A stretch of DNA of 64,000 nt from Variovorax sp. Sphag1AA (GTDB lineage: Bacteria > Pseudomonadota > Gammaproteobacteria > Burkholderiales > Burkholderiaceae_C), in the NCBI RefSeq assembly GCF_014192575.1, contig NZ_JACHYC010000002.1, positions 1,042,635-1,106,634 on the forward strand, written 5' to 3'. A model generated the notes under the pieces. The model saw nothing but the letters and a program-made list of their open reading frames with translations, did no database searches and was not told the origin of the DNA. Both the position numbers and the translations under genes were made by a program. This document shows, piece after piece, positions 18,573-30,250 of the stretch (position 1 is its first letter; each line of letters starts with the position of its first letter).

Positions 18573-19529
18573 ATGTTGTCACGCACTGCCGATCACCTCT
18601 ACTGGATGTCGCGCTACACCGAGCGCGCCGAAAACACCGCGCGCATGCTCGACGTCAACTACCAGACGTCGCTGCTGCCGCAATCGGCCGAAGTCGCCAA
18701 GTACGGCTGGCAGGGGCTGCTGTCGATCAGCGAACTGCTGCCGAGGTACAACGAGGACCACGACCAGATCGAACCCAACGAAGTCATGGAGTTCATGGTC
18801 AAGGACGAGTCGAATCCTTCGTCCATCCTCTCGTGCCTGCGCGCGGCGCGCGAGAACGCACGTGCGGTGCGCGGCGCGCTCACCACCGAAGCGTGGGAAA
18901 CGCAGAACACCACCTGGCTCGAAGTCAACCGCATGCTGCGTGCGGGCGATCTGGAGCGCGATCCGGCGCAGTTCTTCGAATGGGTGAAGTTCCGCTCGCA
19001 CCTCTCGCGCGGCGTGACCCTCGGCACCATGCTGCAGGACGAGTCCTTCTACTTCTCGCGCCTGGGCACCTTCATCGAACGCGCCGACAACACGGCGCGG
19101 CTGGTGGACGTGAAGTTCCATGCCCTGAACAGCGAGTTCTTCGGCACGGCCACCGAGGAAGACCAGGAGTACGACTTCTATCACTGGAGTGCGATCCTGC
19201 GCAGCGTCTCGGCGTTCGAGGTCTATCGCAAGGTGTATCGCGACGTGATCAAGCCCGAGCGCGTGGCCGAGCTGCTGATCCTGCGTGCCGACATGCCGCG
19301 TTCACTGCATGCGAGCCTTGTCGAAGTGGTGGAGAACCTCGACAAGGTGAAGAACGACCAGAGTGCGGAGACGCAGCGTCGCGCGGGCAAGCTCCTGGCG
19401 GATCTTCAGTACGCGACGGTAGATGAGATCCTTGCGACCGGGCTGCATGCGTATCTGACGCAGTTCCTCGATCGCGTGAACGAGCTTGGCTGGCGCATCA
19501 GTCAGGACTTCCTGGTCCCGGCGCAGTAG
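18573..19529 (+). CDS. Alpha-E domain protein
   Basis: A 318-residue, all-helical protein starting MLSRTADHLYWMSRYTERAEN, the alpha-E family signature, with a second RADNTARLVDVK-like segment midway. It is the stand-alone partner of the upstream ATP-grasp protein. In many genomes such a pair is followed by a transglutaminase and sometimes by a proteasome-like peptidase; neither follows here, where the gene ends directly against the convergent glpK stop. The cognate transglutaminase may be one of those at 5555-12879. Confidence 0.88.
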   Translation: MLSRTADHLYWMSRYTERAENTARMLDVNYQTSLLPQSAEVAKYGWQGLLSISELLPRYNEDHDQIEPNEVMEFMVKDESNPSSILSCLRAARENARAVRGALTTEAWETQNTTWLEVNRMLRAGDLERDPAQFFEWVKFRSHLSRGVTLGTMLQDESFYFSRLGTFIERADNTARLVDVKFHALNSEFFGTATEEDQEYDFYHWSAILRSVSAFEVYRKVYRDVIKPERVAELLILRADMPRSLHASLVEVVENLDKVKNDQSAETQRRAGKLLADLQYATVDEILATGLHAYLTQFLDRVNELGWRISQDFLVPAQ

Positions 19530-21023
19530 CTACGCGGCGGTCGCCTGACGCACGGCGCGCTCCCAGCGCGCCATCGCTTCGTCGGCCTTGTCGCGACTCA
19601 GGGTGGGCATGAAGCGGCGCTCGACGCGCCATAGCTTCGAGAGTTCGCTCACATCCTTGTAGTAGCCGGTCGACAGTCCGGCGAGGTATGCGGCGCCGAG
19701 CGCGGTGGTCTCGGTCACCTCCGGCCGCACCACCGGAATCCCCAGCAGATCGGCCTGGAACTGCATCAGCAGGTTGTTGACGCAGGCGCCGCCATCCACC
19801 CGCAGCTCCGCCACCGGCGTGCCGCCGGCTGCGACCGCATCGCGGCTCATGGCCTGCAGCAGTGCGGCGCTTTGGTAGGCGATGCTTTCCAGTGCCGCTC
19901 GCGCGATGTGCGCCACAGTGGTGCCCCGCGTCAGCCCGGTGATGATGCCGCGCGCGTCCGCATCCCAGTAGGGTGCGCCAAGGCCGGTGAAGGCCGGCAC
20001 CATCATCACGCCGCCCGCATCAGGAACGCTTTCGGCCAGCGCCTGCACATGCGCGCTGCCGGGAATGGCCTTGAGACCGTCGCGCAGCCATTGGACGACC
20101 GCACCGCCGACGAACACGCTGCCCTCCATCGCGTACTGCGGCTTCGCGCTGGTCTGCGCGGCGCTGGTCACCAGCAGGCCGTTGTGCGAAGGCTGGAAGT
20201 CGCCGCCCGTGTGCATCAGCAGGAAGCAGCCGGTGCCATAGGTGTTCTTGGCCATACCGGCCTGGAAGCAGGCTTGGCCGAAGAGGGCGGCTTGCTGGTC
20301 GCCCGCCACGCCGCCGATCGGCAAGGGTCGATCGAACAAGCCCGCGGCGGTGTCCGCGAAGTGCGCGCTCGAAGGCTTCACTTCTGGCATCAGGGCGGCT
20401 GGGATGTCCAGCGCCCTGAGCAGATCGGCATCCCACTGGTTGGTGTGCACGTTGAAGAGCATGGTGCGCGAGGCATTGCTCACGTCCGTCACATGCACCG
20501 CGCCGCCGGTGAGTTGCCACATGAGCCAGCTGTCGATGGTGCCGAAAGCGAGTTCACCGCGCTCCGCCTGCGCACGCACGCCGGGCACGTTGTCGAGCAG
20601 CCAGCGGAGCTTGGTCCCCGAGAAATACGCGTCGATCACGAGCCCGGTCTTTTCCTGGATCGTGGCCGTCATGCCGTCTTCGCGCAGACGCGCGCACAGC
20701 GGCTCGGCCCGGCGGTCCTGCCAGACGATCGCGTGATGCACCGGCTGCCCGGTCTTGCGGTTCCACACCACCGTGGTTTCGCGCTGGTTGGTGATGCCGA
20801 TCGCGTGGATGTCCTTCGCGGTCAGCTTGGCCTTGGCGAGCACGTCGTGCGCGGTGGCGAGCTGGTCGTTCCAGATCTGCAGTGCGTCGTGCTCCACCCA
20901 GCCGGGCTGCGGATAGATCTGCGTCAGCTCACGCTGCGCGATGGCGACGATGCGGCCTTCGCGGTCGAAGACGATGCTGCGCGAGCTCGATGTGCCCTGG
21001 TCGAGGGCGAGCAGATAGGTCAT
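19530..21023 (-). CDS. glpK: Glycerol kinase
   Basis: A 497-residue FGGY-family kinase that phosphorylates glycerol to glycerol-3-phosphate. It starts [15 protein letters not shown], has the [10 protein letters not shown] and [10 protein letters not shown] segments, and [11 protein letters not shown], all typical of GlpK. The ATG at 21023 is chosen because the family start matches there, although the frame is open upstream into glpR. It lies 11 bp downstream of glpR on the same strand, so the regulator and the kinase are probably co-transcribed, divergently from glpD and the importer genes. Confidence 0.95.
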   Translation of the reverse strand: MTYLLALDQGTSSSRSIVFDREGRIVAIAQRELTQIYPQPGWVEHDALQIWNDQLATAHDVLAKAKLTAKDIHAIGITNQRETTVVWNRKTGQPVHHAIVWQDRRAEPLCARLREDGMTATIQEKTGLVIDAYFSGTKLRWLLDNVPGVRAQAERGELAFGTIDSWLMWQLTGGAVHVTDVSNASRTMLFNVHTNQWDADLLRALDIPAALMPEVKPSSAHFADTAAGLFDRPLPIGGVAGDQQAALFGQACFQAGMAKNTYGTGCFLLMHTGGDFQPSHNGLLVTSAAQTSAKPQYAMEGSVFVGGAVVQWLRDGLKAIPGSAHVQALAESVPDAGGVMMVPAFTGLGAPYWDADARGIITGLTRGTTVAHIARAALESIAYQSAALLQAMSRDAVAAGGTPVAELRVDGGACVNNLLMQFQADLLGIPVVRPEVTETTALGAAYLAGLSTGYYKDVSELSKLWRVERRFMPTLSRDKADEAMARWERAVRQATAA

Positions 21024-21034
21024 GAGAGGGTCCT

Positions 21035-21805
21035 TCAGTGTTCCCGGGCGATGACGCAGCGTACCTGCGCGCGTTCGATCAAGTCCGGAAAGGGCGGCGG
21101 TGGCTCCGCGTCGGTGAACAGGCAGTCGATCTGCGAGAGCTTCGCCAGCTCGATCATCGCGGGCCGGTTGAATTTGCTCGCATCGGCGGCGAGCCATACC
21201 TCGCGCGCCTGCGCGATGATGGTCTGCGCCACCTTCACCTCGCGCAGGTCGAAGTCGCGTAGCGTGCCGTCGGACTCGATGCTCGACACGCCGATCAAGG
21301 CAATATCTACCTTGAACTGGCGGATGAAATCCACCGTCGCCTCGCCCACGATCGCGCGGTCGCGCAGCCGCACCGAGCCGCCGGCCACGATCACCTCGCA
21401 ATTCGGGTTGTCGCTCAGGATCGTCGCGACATTGAGGTTGTTGGTGATCACCCGCAGCCCCGAATGCCCGAGCAGCGCCTTGGCGATCGCCTCGGTCGTC
21501 GTGCCGATGTTCAGGATCAGCGAGCAATCGTTCGGCACCTTGGCCGCCACCGCATGCGCAATGCGCGCCTTGCCTTCGGCATGCAGGTTCTCGCGCTGCT
21601 GGTAGCCGATGTTCTCGGTAGTCGAGCTCGGCACCCGCACCCCGCCATGAAAGCGAGTCAGCAGGCCTTCATCAGCCAACCGCTGCACGTCGCGACGCAC
21701 CGTCTGCAGGGTCACGCCGAGCATGTTGGCCAGCTCGTCGACGTTGATCGACCCGCGCGAACGCACGGTGTTCAGGAGTTTGAGTTGTCTGGGATTCGAA
21801 TTCAC
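21035..21805 (-). CDS. glpR: DeoR-family glycerol-3-phosphate repressor
   Basis: A 256-residue DeoR-family regulator with an N-terminal helix-turn-helix (about residues 5-55) and a C-terminal sugar-phosphate-binding domain ([24 protein letters not shown]). GlpR proteins repress glycerol genes until glycerol-3-phosphate binds. The gene is divergent from glpD across a 96-bp region with repeated AACGAA units, and it precedes glpK. Assignment as GlpR rests on this placement together with the family match. Confidence 0.92.
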   Translation of the reverse strand: MNSNPRQLKLLNTVRSRGSINVDELANMLGVTLQTVRRDVQRLADEGLLTRFHGGVRVPSSTTENIGYQQRENLHAEGKARIAHAVAAKVPNDCSLILNIGTTTEAIAKALLGHSGLRVITNNLNVATILSDNPNCEVIVAGGSVRLRDRAIVGEATVDFIRQFKVDIALIGVSSIESDGTLRDFDLREVKVAQTIIAQAREVWLAADASKFNRPAMIELAKLSQIDCLFTDAEPPPPFPDLIERAQVRCVIAREH

Positions 21806-21826
21806 GTGGGGCAGGGCGCAAGGGCG

Positions 21827-21879
21827 AACGAATTTAGAACGAAAAGAAACGAATGGACTTAAGGGTTAACGCCGACGAA
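21827..21879. promoter_or_regulatory. Candidate GlpR operator: phased AACGAA repeats
   Basis: Between the divergent glpR and glpD starts, AACGAA occurs at 21827-21832, 21838-21843 and 21848-21853, spaced by 11 and 10 bp, with a related GACGAA at 21874-21879. Spacing by one helical turn places the units on one face of the DNA. DeoR-family repressors commonly bind such short repeats, and a CGAA core is in keeping with GlpR sites. The region would control both glpR-glpK and glpD-glpSTPQUV. Confidence 0.55.
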
Positions 21880-21901
21880 AATCGCACCTTAAGGAACCAA
21901 A

Positions 21902-23569
21902 ATGAAAAGATTCGAACACGAATATCCTTCAAATCGCGCCTCGCGTCACGCAGGAGACCCGGCTTCCGTGAGTGCTTCCCAAGCGTCATCCGCTGCGTTC
22001 GAGACCGACTGCGACGTCCTCATCGTCGGCGGTGGCATCAATGGCTGCGGCATTGCGCGTGACCTTGCGGGGCGCGGCTGGCGCGTCATTCTTTGCGAGA
22101 AGGACGACCTCGCGGCGCATACCTCATCGTCCTCCACGAAGCTGATCCACGGCGGACTTCGCTACCTGGAGTACTACGAGTTTTCACTGGTGCGCAAGGC
22201 GCTGCAGGAGCGCGAGGTGCTGCTCAAGAGCGCGCCGCACATCATGTGGCCGCTGCGCTTCGTGATGCCCCACGACCCGTCGATGCGGCCCGCATGGATG
22301 ATCCGGATGGGTCTCTTCATGTACGACCACCTCGCCAAACGCGAGGTGCTGCCAGGGTCGCGCACGGTGGACTTGCGAAAGCATCCGGCCGGCCAATCGC
22401 TCAAAAACGCGTTCAAACGCGGCTTCGTTTATTCGGATGGCTGGGTCGACGATGCGCGTTTGGTGGTGCTCAACGCGCTGGACGCGCGCGAACGCGGCGC
22501 CGACGTTCTGACCCGTACCCGTTGCGTGAGCGCGCAGCGTAGCGCCGACGCATGGACCGCAGTGCTCGAAGGCCCCGAAGGGCGGCGCACCGTGCGCGCT
22601 CGCGCGGTCGTCAATGCAGCAGGCCCGTGGGCGGAAACCTTCCTGCGCGGCGTCGCGCGCGCGGCCAGCGGCGAGACGCTCGCCACCCGTCACCTCCGGC
22701 TCGTCAAGGGCAGCCACATCATCGTGCCGCGTGTGTTCGCTCACGACCACGCCTACATCTTCCAGAACCCGGACAAGCGGATCATCTTCGCGATCCCTTA
22801 CCAGGACGACTTCACGCTGATCGGCACCACCGACATCGAGCTCCCGGGCGACGACCCCGGCGCGGCGCGCATCGGCGACGACGAGATCGACTACCTCTGC
22901 ACGCAGGCCAGCCGCTATTTCGAGAAGCCGATCAAGCCTTCGGACGTGGTCTGGACCTACTCCGGCGTGCGTCCGCTGCTCGACGACGCCTCGGGTGATC
23001 CGTCTGCCGTGACGCGCGACTACATGCTCGAATCCAACACGACCGCCGCCCCGCTGCTGTCGGTGTGGGGCGGCAAGATCACCACCTTTCGCAAGCTGGC
23101 CGAAGACGCTGCCGACGAAGTCGGTCGCATGCTCGGCGATGCACGCAAGCCGTGGACCGAAGGGGCATTCCTTGCGGGCGGCGATCTCTCGGCATGGATC
23201 GGACCGACGAGCCGCACGTCGAGGCCCGATGACGATTTCGGGCGCTTCGTCGTCGAAGTGCAGAAGCGGCATCCGTGGCTCGATGCGGGCCTCGCGCGGC
23301 GCCTCGCACGGGCCTATGGCGCACGCATCACCGAAGTGATCGGCGATGCGCGGTCGATGGACGACCTCGGCGCCGAAGTCGCACCCGGCCTGCACGAACG
23401 CGAGCTGTACTACCTGCAGAACGAGGAATGGGCGCGCAGCAGTGACGACGTGCTCTGGCGCCGCTCCAAGCTCGGGCTGCACTACACCCGCATCGAGCGC
23501 GAACAGGTCAACACGTGGCTGCAAGTCCATGAACCCGACAAAGAGGAGGTCCATGCAGCTGTCACTTGA
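21902..23569 (+). CDS. glpD: Glycerol-3-phosphate dehydrogenase (FAD, respiratory)
   Basis: A 555-residue membrane-associated flavoprotein that oxidises glycerol-3-phosphate to dihydroxyacetone phosphate and passes electrons to quinone. The FAD-binding motif GGGINGCGIARDLAG is near residues 42-56, followed by STKLIHGGLRYLE; the C-terminal GlpD-C domain is present. Compared with the family it has an N-terminal extension of about 35 residues. AAGGAA at 21891-21896 supports the ATG. Its 3' end overlaps glpS by 17 bp, starting the importer operon. Confidence 0.95.
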   Translation: MKRFEHEYPSNRASRHAGDPASVSASQASSAAFETDCDVLIVGGGINGCGIARDLAGRGWRVILCEKDDLAAHTSSSSTKLIHGGLRYLEYYEFSLVRKALQEREVLLKSAPHIMWPLRFVMPHDPSMRPAWMIRMGLFMYDHLAKREVLPGSRTVDLRKHPAGQSLKNAFKRGFVYSDGWVDDARLVVLNALDARERGADVLTRTRCVSAQRSADAWTAVLEGPEGRRTVRARAVVNAAGPWAETFLRGVARAASGETLATRHLRLVKGSHIIVPRVFAHDHAYIFQNPDKRIIFAIPYQDDFTLIGTTDIELPGDDPGAARIGDDEIDYLCTQASRYFEKPIKPSDVVWTYSGVRPLLDDASGDPSAVTRDYMLESNTTAAPLLSVWGGKITTFRKLAEDAADEVGRMLGDARKPWTEGAFLAGGDLSAWIGPTSRTSRPDDDFGRFVVEVQKRHPWLDAGLARRLARAYGARITEVIGDARSMDDLGAEVAPGLHERELYYLQNEEWARSSDDVLWRRSKLGLHYTRIEREQVNTWLQVHEPDKEEVHAAVT

Positions 23570-24635
23570 CCGCGTCTCCAAGAAGGTGGGCGCGCAGACC
23601 TGGCTCTATCCGCAGAGCATCGCGCCGCGCAGCGGCGCGGTCACCGTCTTGCTTGGTGCCACGCAGGCCGGCAAGACGAGCCTCATGCGGCTCATGGCCG
23701 GCCTCGACGCACCCACCGAAGGCAAGGTCTTCGTCGACGGCAACGACGTCACCGGGGTGCCGGTTCGCGAACGCAACGTCGCGATGGTCTACCAGCAGTT
23801 CATCAACTATCCCTCGCTCAAGGTTGCCGAGAACATCGGCTCGCCGCTCAAGCTGCGCGGTGAAAAGAACATCGACGTTCGCGTGCGCGAACTGGCCGAC
23901 AAGCTGCACATCGGCATGTTCCTCGACCGCTATCCCTCGGAGCTTTCTGGCGGGCAACAGCAGCGCGTGGCCCTGGCCCGTGCGTTGGCGAAGAACGCGC
24001 CGCTGATGCTGCTCGACGAGCCGCTGGTCAACCTCGACTACAAGCTGCGTGAGGGGCTGCGCGAAGAACTCACGCATCTGTTTGCCAGCGGCGATTCGAC
24101 CGTGATCTACGCCACCACCGAACCCGGCGAAGCATTGCTGCTCGGCGGCTACACCGCGGTGATGGATGCCGGCGAGTTGCTGCAATACGGCCCGACCGCC
24201 GAAGTCTTCCATGCGCCGCAGTCGCTGCGCGTGGCCCGCGCTTTCAGCGATCCGCCCATGAACCTCATGGCCGGCCGCGTGGTGGCCGATGGTGCGCAGG
24301 TCGAGGGCGGTCCGCTGCTGCCGCTGGTGCTGCCGCCCGGCGTCGAAGGGCCGGTGACCATCGGCGTTCGCGCCAGCGCTTTCGACGTGAGCGCCGCGGC
24401 GGGCGACATGGCGCTGCCCGGCAAGGTGGAACTGGCGGAGATCTCGGGTTCCGACACCTTCGTGCACGTCGAAACGCTGGTCGGCGAAGTGGTCGCGCAA
24501 CTCACCGGCGTGCATCGCTTCGACCTGGGAGCGGCCATCACGCTCTACTTCAGCGCATCGCAGGCCTATGTGTTCGACGGCAGCGGGCGGCTGGCCGTCG
24601 CGCCGGATTGGCGCAAGAGAAAGGGCGGGCACTGA
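23553..24635 (+). CDS. glpS: Glycerol ABC transporter ATP-binding protein GlpS
   Basis: A 360-residue ABC ATPase with a C-terminal TOBE-like domain. Walker A is GATQAGKT (35-42), Q-loop at 81, signature LSGGQ (131-135), Walker B LMLLDEP. The switch histidine is missing: residues 186-191 read YATTEP where the family has Y(V/A)THDQ. Its partner GlpT has the complementary defect. The start overlaps glpD, with the strong site GAGGAGGT at 23543-23550. It is one of the pair of ATPases of the glycerol importer first described in Rhizobium leguminosarum. Confidence 0.9.
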   Translation: MQLSLDRVSKKVGAQTWLYPQSIAPRSGAVTVLLGATQAGKTSLMRLMAGLDAPTEGKVFVDGNDVTGVPVRERNVAMVYQQFINYPSLKVAENIGSPLKLRGEKNIDVRVRELADKLHIGMFLDRYPSELSGGQQQRVALARALAKNAPLMLLDEPLVNLDYKLREGLREELTHLFASGDSTVIYATTEPGEALLLGGYTAVMDAGELLQYGPTAEVFHAPQSLRVARAFSDPPMNLMAGRVVADGAQVEGGPLLPLVLPPGVEGPVTIGVRASAFDVSAAAGDMALPGKVELAEISGSDTFVHVETLVGEVVAQLTGVHRFDLGAAITLYFSASQAYVFDGSGRLAVAPDWRKRKGGH

Positions 24636-24636
24636 C

Positions 24637-25703
24637 ATGGCACGCATCGACCTCGACCTCGCGCACGCCTACCGCCCCAACCCTACGCAGGACAGCGACT
24701 ATGCGCTGCTCCCGCTGAAGATGAGCTTCCGCGACGGTGGCGCCTACGCCTTGCTCGGTCCGTCGGGCTGCGGCAAGACCACGATGCTCAACATCATCTC
24801 GGGCCTGCTGGTGCCTTCGAAGGGCACGGTCAAGTTCAATGGCCGCGATGTCACGCTCGAAACGCCGCAGCAGCGCAACATCGCGCAGGTGTTCCAGTTC
24901 CCGGTGATCTACGACACCATGACGGTGGCACAGAACCTCGCGTTTCCGTTGCGCAACCGGAACATGCCGGCCGAGCAGATCCGCAAGCGCGTCGGTGAGG
25001 TCGCGGAGATGCTCGACCTGAGCGGCCAGCTCAACCAGCGCGCCGCAGGGCTCGCGGCCGATGCCAAGCAGAAGATCTCGCTGGGTCGCGGCCTCGTGCG
25101 AAGCGACGTGTCGGCGGTCCTGTTCGACGAGCCTCTCACGGTCATCGACCCGCATCTCAAGTGGCAGTTGCGGCGCAAGCTCAAGCAGATTCATCGCGAA
25201 CTCAAGCTCACGCTGATCTACGTCACGCACGATCAAGTCGAGGCGCTCACCTTTGCGGAAGAAGTGGTGGTCATGACGCGCGGCAAGGCGGTGCAGATCG
25301 GCACGGCCGAGGCGCTGTTCGAGCGGCCGGCCCACACCTTCGTCGGTCACTTCATCGGATCGCCGGGCATGAACTTCCTGCCGGTGACCTCCAGCGGCGG
25401 CATGCTCGACATCGCCGGCGCGCAACTGCCGGCCACGCGGGAGTTGCCCGAAGGCCCGCTCAAGCTAGGCATCCGTCCCGAATACCTCTCGCTGGTCGGT
25501 GCCGGCATGCCGGGGGCTGTGCCCGCCGTCATCACCCAATCGCAGGACGTCGGTACGCACGCGATGCTCACCGCCCAGCTTGGCGAGAGCACGTTGAAGG
25601 CGCGCCTCGCGCCCGATGCGCCGTTGCCCGATGTCGGCAGCACCGTGTGGCTGCGCGTCGTGGGCGCAAAGAGCTGCTTCTATCGCGACGAGGAGCTTGT
25701 GGC

Positions 25704-25707
<4 letters not shown>
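24637..25707 (+). CDS. glpT: Glycerol ABC transporter ATP-binding protein GlpT
   Basis: A 356-residue ABC ATPase, the second of the pair. Walker A GPSGCGKTT (41-49), Walker B VLFDEP and the switch histidine His198 in YVTHDQVEAL are all present. The signature loop is degenerate: LAADAKQKISLGRG (139-151) replaces LSGGQxQRVALAR. The ATG at 24637 lies one base after the glpS stop. The name follows the rhizobial glpSTPQUV nomenclature and should not be confused with the enterobacterial GlpT antiporter. Confidence 0.9.
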
Positions 25708-26593
<886 letters not shown>

Positions 26594-26597
<4 letters not shown>

Positions 26598-27406
26598 ACG
26601 AAGACCGCTTCCAGAAGCGCACCTTGTTCATGGTGCTCTATCTCATCTTCGCCCTGTTGCCCATCTACTGGATGATCAACATGAGCTTCAAGACGAACGA
26701 AGAGATCCTGTCGAGCTTCTCGATCATTCCGCAGACGTTTACCTGGGACAACTACCGGCGCATCTTCACCGACGAGTCCTGGTACTCGGGCTACATCAAC
26801 AGCCTGATCTACGTCGTCATCAACACCGTCATCTCGCTGTGCGTGGCGTTGCCGGCTGCGTACGCGTTCTCGCGCTATTCATTCCTCGGCGACAAGCATG
26901 TCTTCTTCTGGCTGCTGACCAACCGCATGACGCCGCCGGCGGTCTTCCTGCTGCCGTTCTTCCAGCTCTATTCGACCGTAGGGCTGATGGACACGCACAT
27001 CGGCGTCGCGCTCGCGCACCTGCTGTTCAACGTGCCGCTTGCGGTGTGGATCCTTGAAGGCTTCATGAGCGGCATCCCGCGCGAGATCGACGAGACCGCG
27101 TACATCGATGGCTACTCGTTTCCGCGCTTCTTCCTCACCATCTTCCTGCCGCTGATCAAGGCCGGCGTTGGCGTCGCGGCGTTCTTCTGCTTCATGTTCA
27201 GCTGGGTCGAACTGCTGCTTGCGCGAACGCTCACCAGCGTCAACGCGAAGCCCATCGTCGCGACGATGACCCGCACTGTCAGTGCTTCCGGCATGGACTG
27301 GGCCACGCTCGCCGCGGCGGGCGTCCTCACCATCGTGCCGGGAGCGATCGTGATCTGGTTCGTGCGTCACTACATCGCGAAGGGCTTCGCGATGGGGAGG
27401 GTCTGA
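26594..27406 (+). CDS. glpQ: Glycerol ABC transporter permease GlpQ
   Basis: A 270-residue permease of the MalG/UgpE type, about six transmembrane segments, with the EAA loop near REIDETAYIDGYSFPRFFLTI. The ATGA overlap with glpP implies translational coupling. It is the second subunit of the importer channel. The name is that of the rhizobial importer and does not mean the glycerophosphodiester phosphodiesterase of enteric bacteria. Confidence 0.9.
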
Positions 27407-27408
27407 TC

Positions 27409-27717
27409 ATGTTCGACTGGATGGTGTGGACTACACCGGTGGCGATCTTCTTCACCTGCGTGGTGCTGGCGCTCGTCGGCATGACCGTTTGGGAAATCAA
27501 GTCGCCCACCACGATGCGCCGCGGCTGGCTGCCGCTCGAAACCACGCGTGGCGACCGCCTCTTCATCGGGCTACTCACCGCGGCCTACATCAACCTCGTG
27601 TTCGTCGGCATCGCCGGCAAGCTGCAAGAGTGGCTGAGCCTCGATGCCGAGCCGTCGATCTGGATCAGCTTCGTCCTTTCGATGCTCGTCCTCATGCTGA
27701 TCATGCGAAAGGGCTGA
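27409..27717 (+). CDS. glpU: Small membrane protein, DUF2160 family (GlpU-like)
   Basis: A 102-residue protein with about three hydrophobic segments (near residues 7-27, 50-68 and 80-100). It belongs to the DUF2160 group found almost only inside glycerol ABC operons, between the permeases and the binding protein, as here (3 bp after glpQ). Its function is unknown; an accessory subunit of the importer is the natural guess from its place. Confidence 0.8.
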   Translation: MFDWMVWTTPVAIFFTCVVLALVGMTVWEIKSPTTMRRGWLPLETTRGDRLFIGLLTAAYINLVFVGIAGKLQEWLSLDAEPSIWISFVLSMLVLMLIMRKG

Positions 27718-27729
27718 AAGCTTTCAAAC

Positions 27730-27764
27730 CGGACCGGCTCTTCGCTTTCCCGGAGCCGGGTCCG
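27730..27764 (+). other. Stem-loop in the glpU-glpV gap
   Basis: CGGACCGGCTC (27730-27740) pairs with GAGCCGGGTCCG (27753-27764), giving an 11-bp stem with one bulged G and a 12-nt loop. No T-run follows. Hairpins at this position, just before a solute-binding-protein gene, often protect the downstream mRNA and raise its level over that of the other transporter genes. That role is an inference here. Confidence 0.5.
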
Positions 27765-27798
27765 CACAACAGCGGGAAGCGCCACTCAGGAGACATGT

Positions 27799-29529
<1,731 letters not shown>

Positions 29530-29559
29530 GGACGTCAGCGCTGGTTGGTGATTGAAGGG

Positions 29560-29593
29560 CGCGCGCAGGGCATGAGGCCTTGCGCGCGTTTTT
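29560..29593 (+). terminator. Rho-independent terminator of the glp operon
   Basis: CGCGCGCAGGGC (29560-29571) pairs with GCCTTGCGCGCG (29577-29588) with one G-U pair and a 5-nt loop, followed by TTTTT (29589-29593). It lies 31 bp after the glpV stop and just before the end of the convergent small gene. Confidence 0.88.
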
Positions 29594-29597
29594 CTTT

Positions 29598-29906
29598 TTA
29601 GCGCGCTCGCATGTCTGCGAGCGTTGCCTTTACTGTTTGCACGCGATGCTTGAAGTCGGCATCTAGCGTCATCAATACGCGCTTTTCGCGCGGGGATAGG
29701 ACGTAGTCACTGCCGCGCACGACTCGGACTTCTTCGACGACGTCGTGGAAGCAGGAGACGGCTTGGTAGGCCTCGCGCATGGCTTTCATTTCGCTGAAGG
29801 CTCGGATTGCGAGGGACAACAGATCGTCTTCGGGTTTGTGGGATGGGTTGTCCCTCGAAGGGGGATCGTCTAGGGGGCGCGCGTGCGCGCAAGTAGGGTG
29901 TGCCAT
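29598..29906 (-). CDS. Hypothetical protein downstream of C4-like RNA
   Basis: I do not recognise this 102-residue protein. It is hydrophilic and mostly helical after a proline-rich N-terminus (about 1-25); the C-terminal half is rich in charged residues. The ATG at 29906 has AAGGAG seven bases upstream, so this start is preferred to the open frame that reaches 30128. That extension overlaps strongly structured, probably untranslated, leader sequence. Small proteins under such leaders occur in phage-satellite (P4/P1-like) loci. Confidence 0.6.
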   Translation of the reverse strand: MAHPTCAHARPLDDPPSRDNPSHKPEDDLLSLAIRAFSEMKAMREAYQAVSCFHDVVEEVRVVRGSDYVLSPREKRVLMTLDADFKHRVQTVKATLADMRAR

Positions 29907-29935
29907 GAATGGCTCCTTGAAGGGGTGCGATTTAC

Positions 29936-30166
29936 AAAAACCGCCGCCTTCGCTGTCAGTCGATGGCGGCAGCTCGAACGGGTTGACAGACCGGGCACCC
30001 CTTGCGAGAACCGGCAGGGCGTAAGCCCTCCCGTCCGAGCCGCCTAAAAAAGCGAACGCGAACGAAAAAGCCGCAGGTCCTGCGAAGAGTCCTGCGGCTT
30101 TCGCCGCAGGGGTGCTTTGGGCTGTCAAACCCCATCACGCCTACCGAGCGTGACGGGTGGAGTATA
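29936..30166 (-). ncRNA. C4-antisense-like structured leader RNA (candidate)
   Basis: Read on the minus strand, this leader contains a TATACT (30166-30161), a segment at 30133-30109 (GGGTTTGACAG...GCACCCC), a hairpin with 8-bp arms GCCGCAGG/CCTGCGGC plus TTTTT, and a small GGGC/GCCC hairpin (30028-30017). A segment at 30001-29980 is complementary to the first segment. A GCCGCC/GGCGGC hairpin with TTTTT (29970-29936) then stands just before the ORF. Two short segments pairing at a distance, followed by a terminator and a small gene, is the arrangement of the C4/P4-immunity RNA family. Identity is by recall, not by search. Confidence 0.45.
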
Positions 30167-30250
30167 GGAGGATGAATCGGAGGGCAGGCGGCAGTGTTAT
30201 CCGCCAGTCTGGGCGTCATTAGGCACCGGCGGCACAGCCATCTGTTTTCC

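Noticed and set aside
30064..30100. Simple terminator of the lipoprotein gene as the only role of the GCCGCAGG hairpin
   Set aside because: It is possible, but the hairpin sits within a larger set of long-range complementary segments, so it was described as part of the structured RNA rather than as a separate terminator.
29907..30128. N-terminal extension of the 102-residue protein
   Set aside because: It would translate strongly structured leader sequence; the ATG at 29906 has a good ribosome site.
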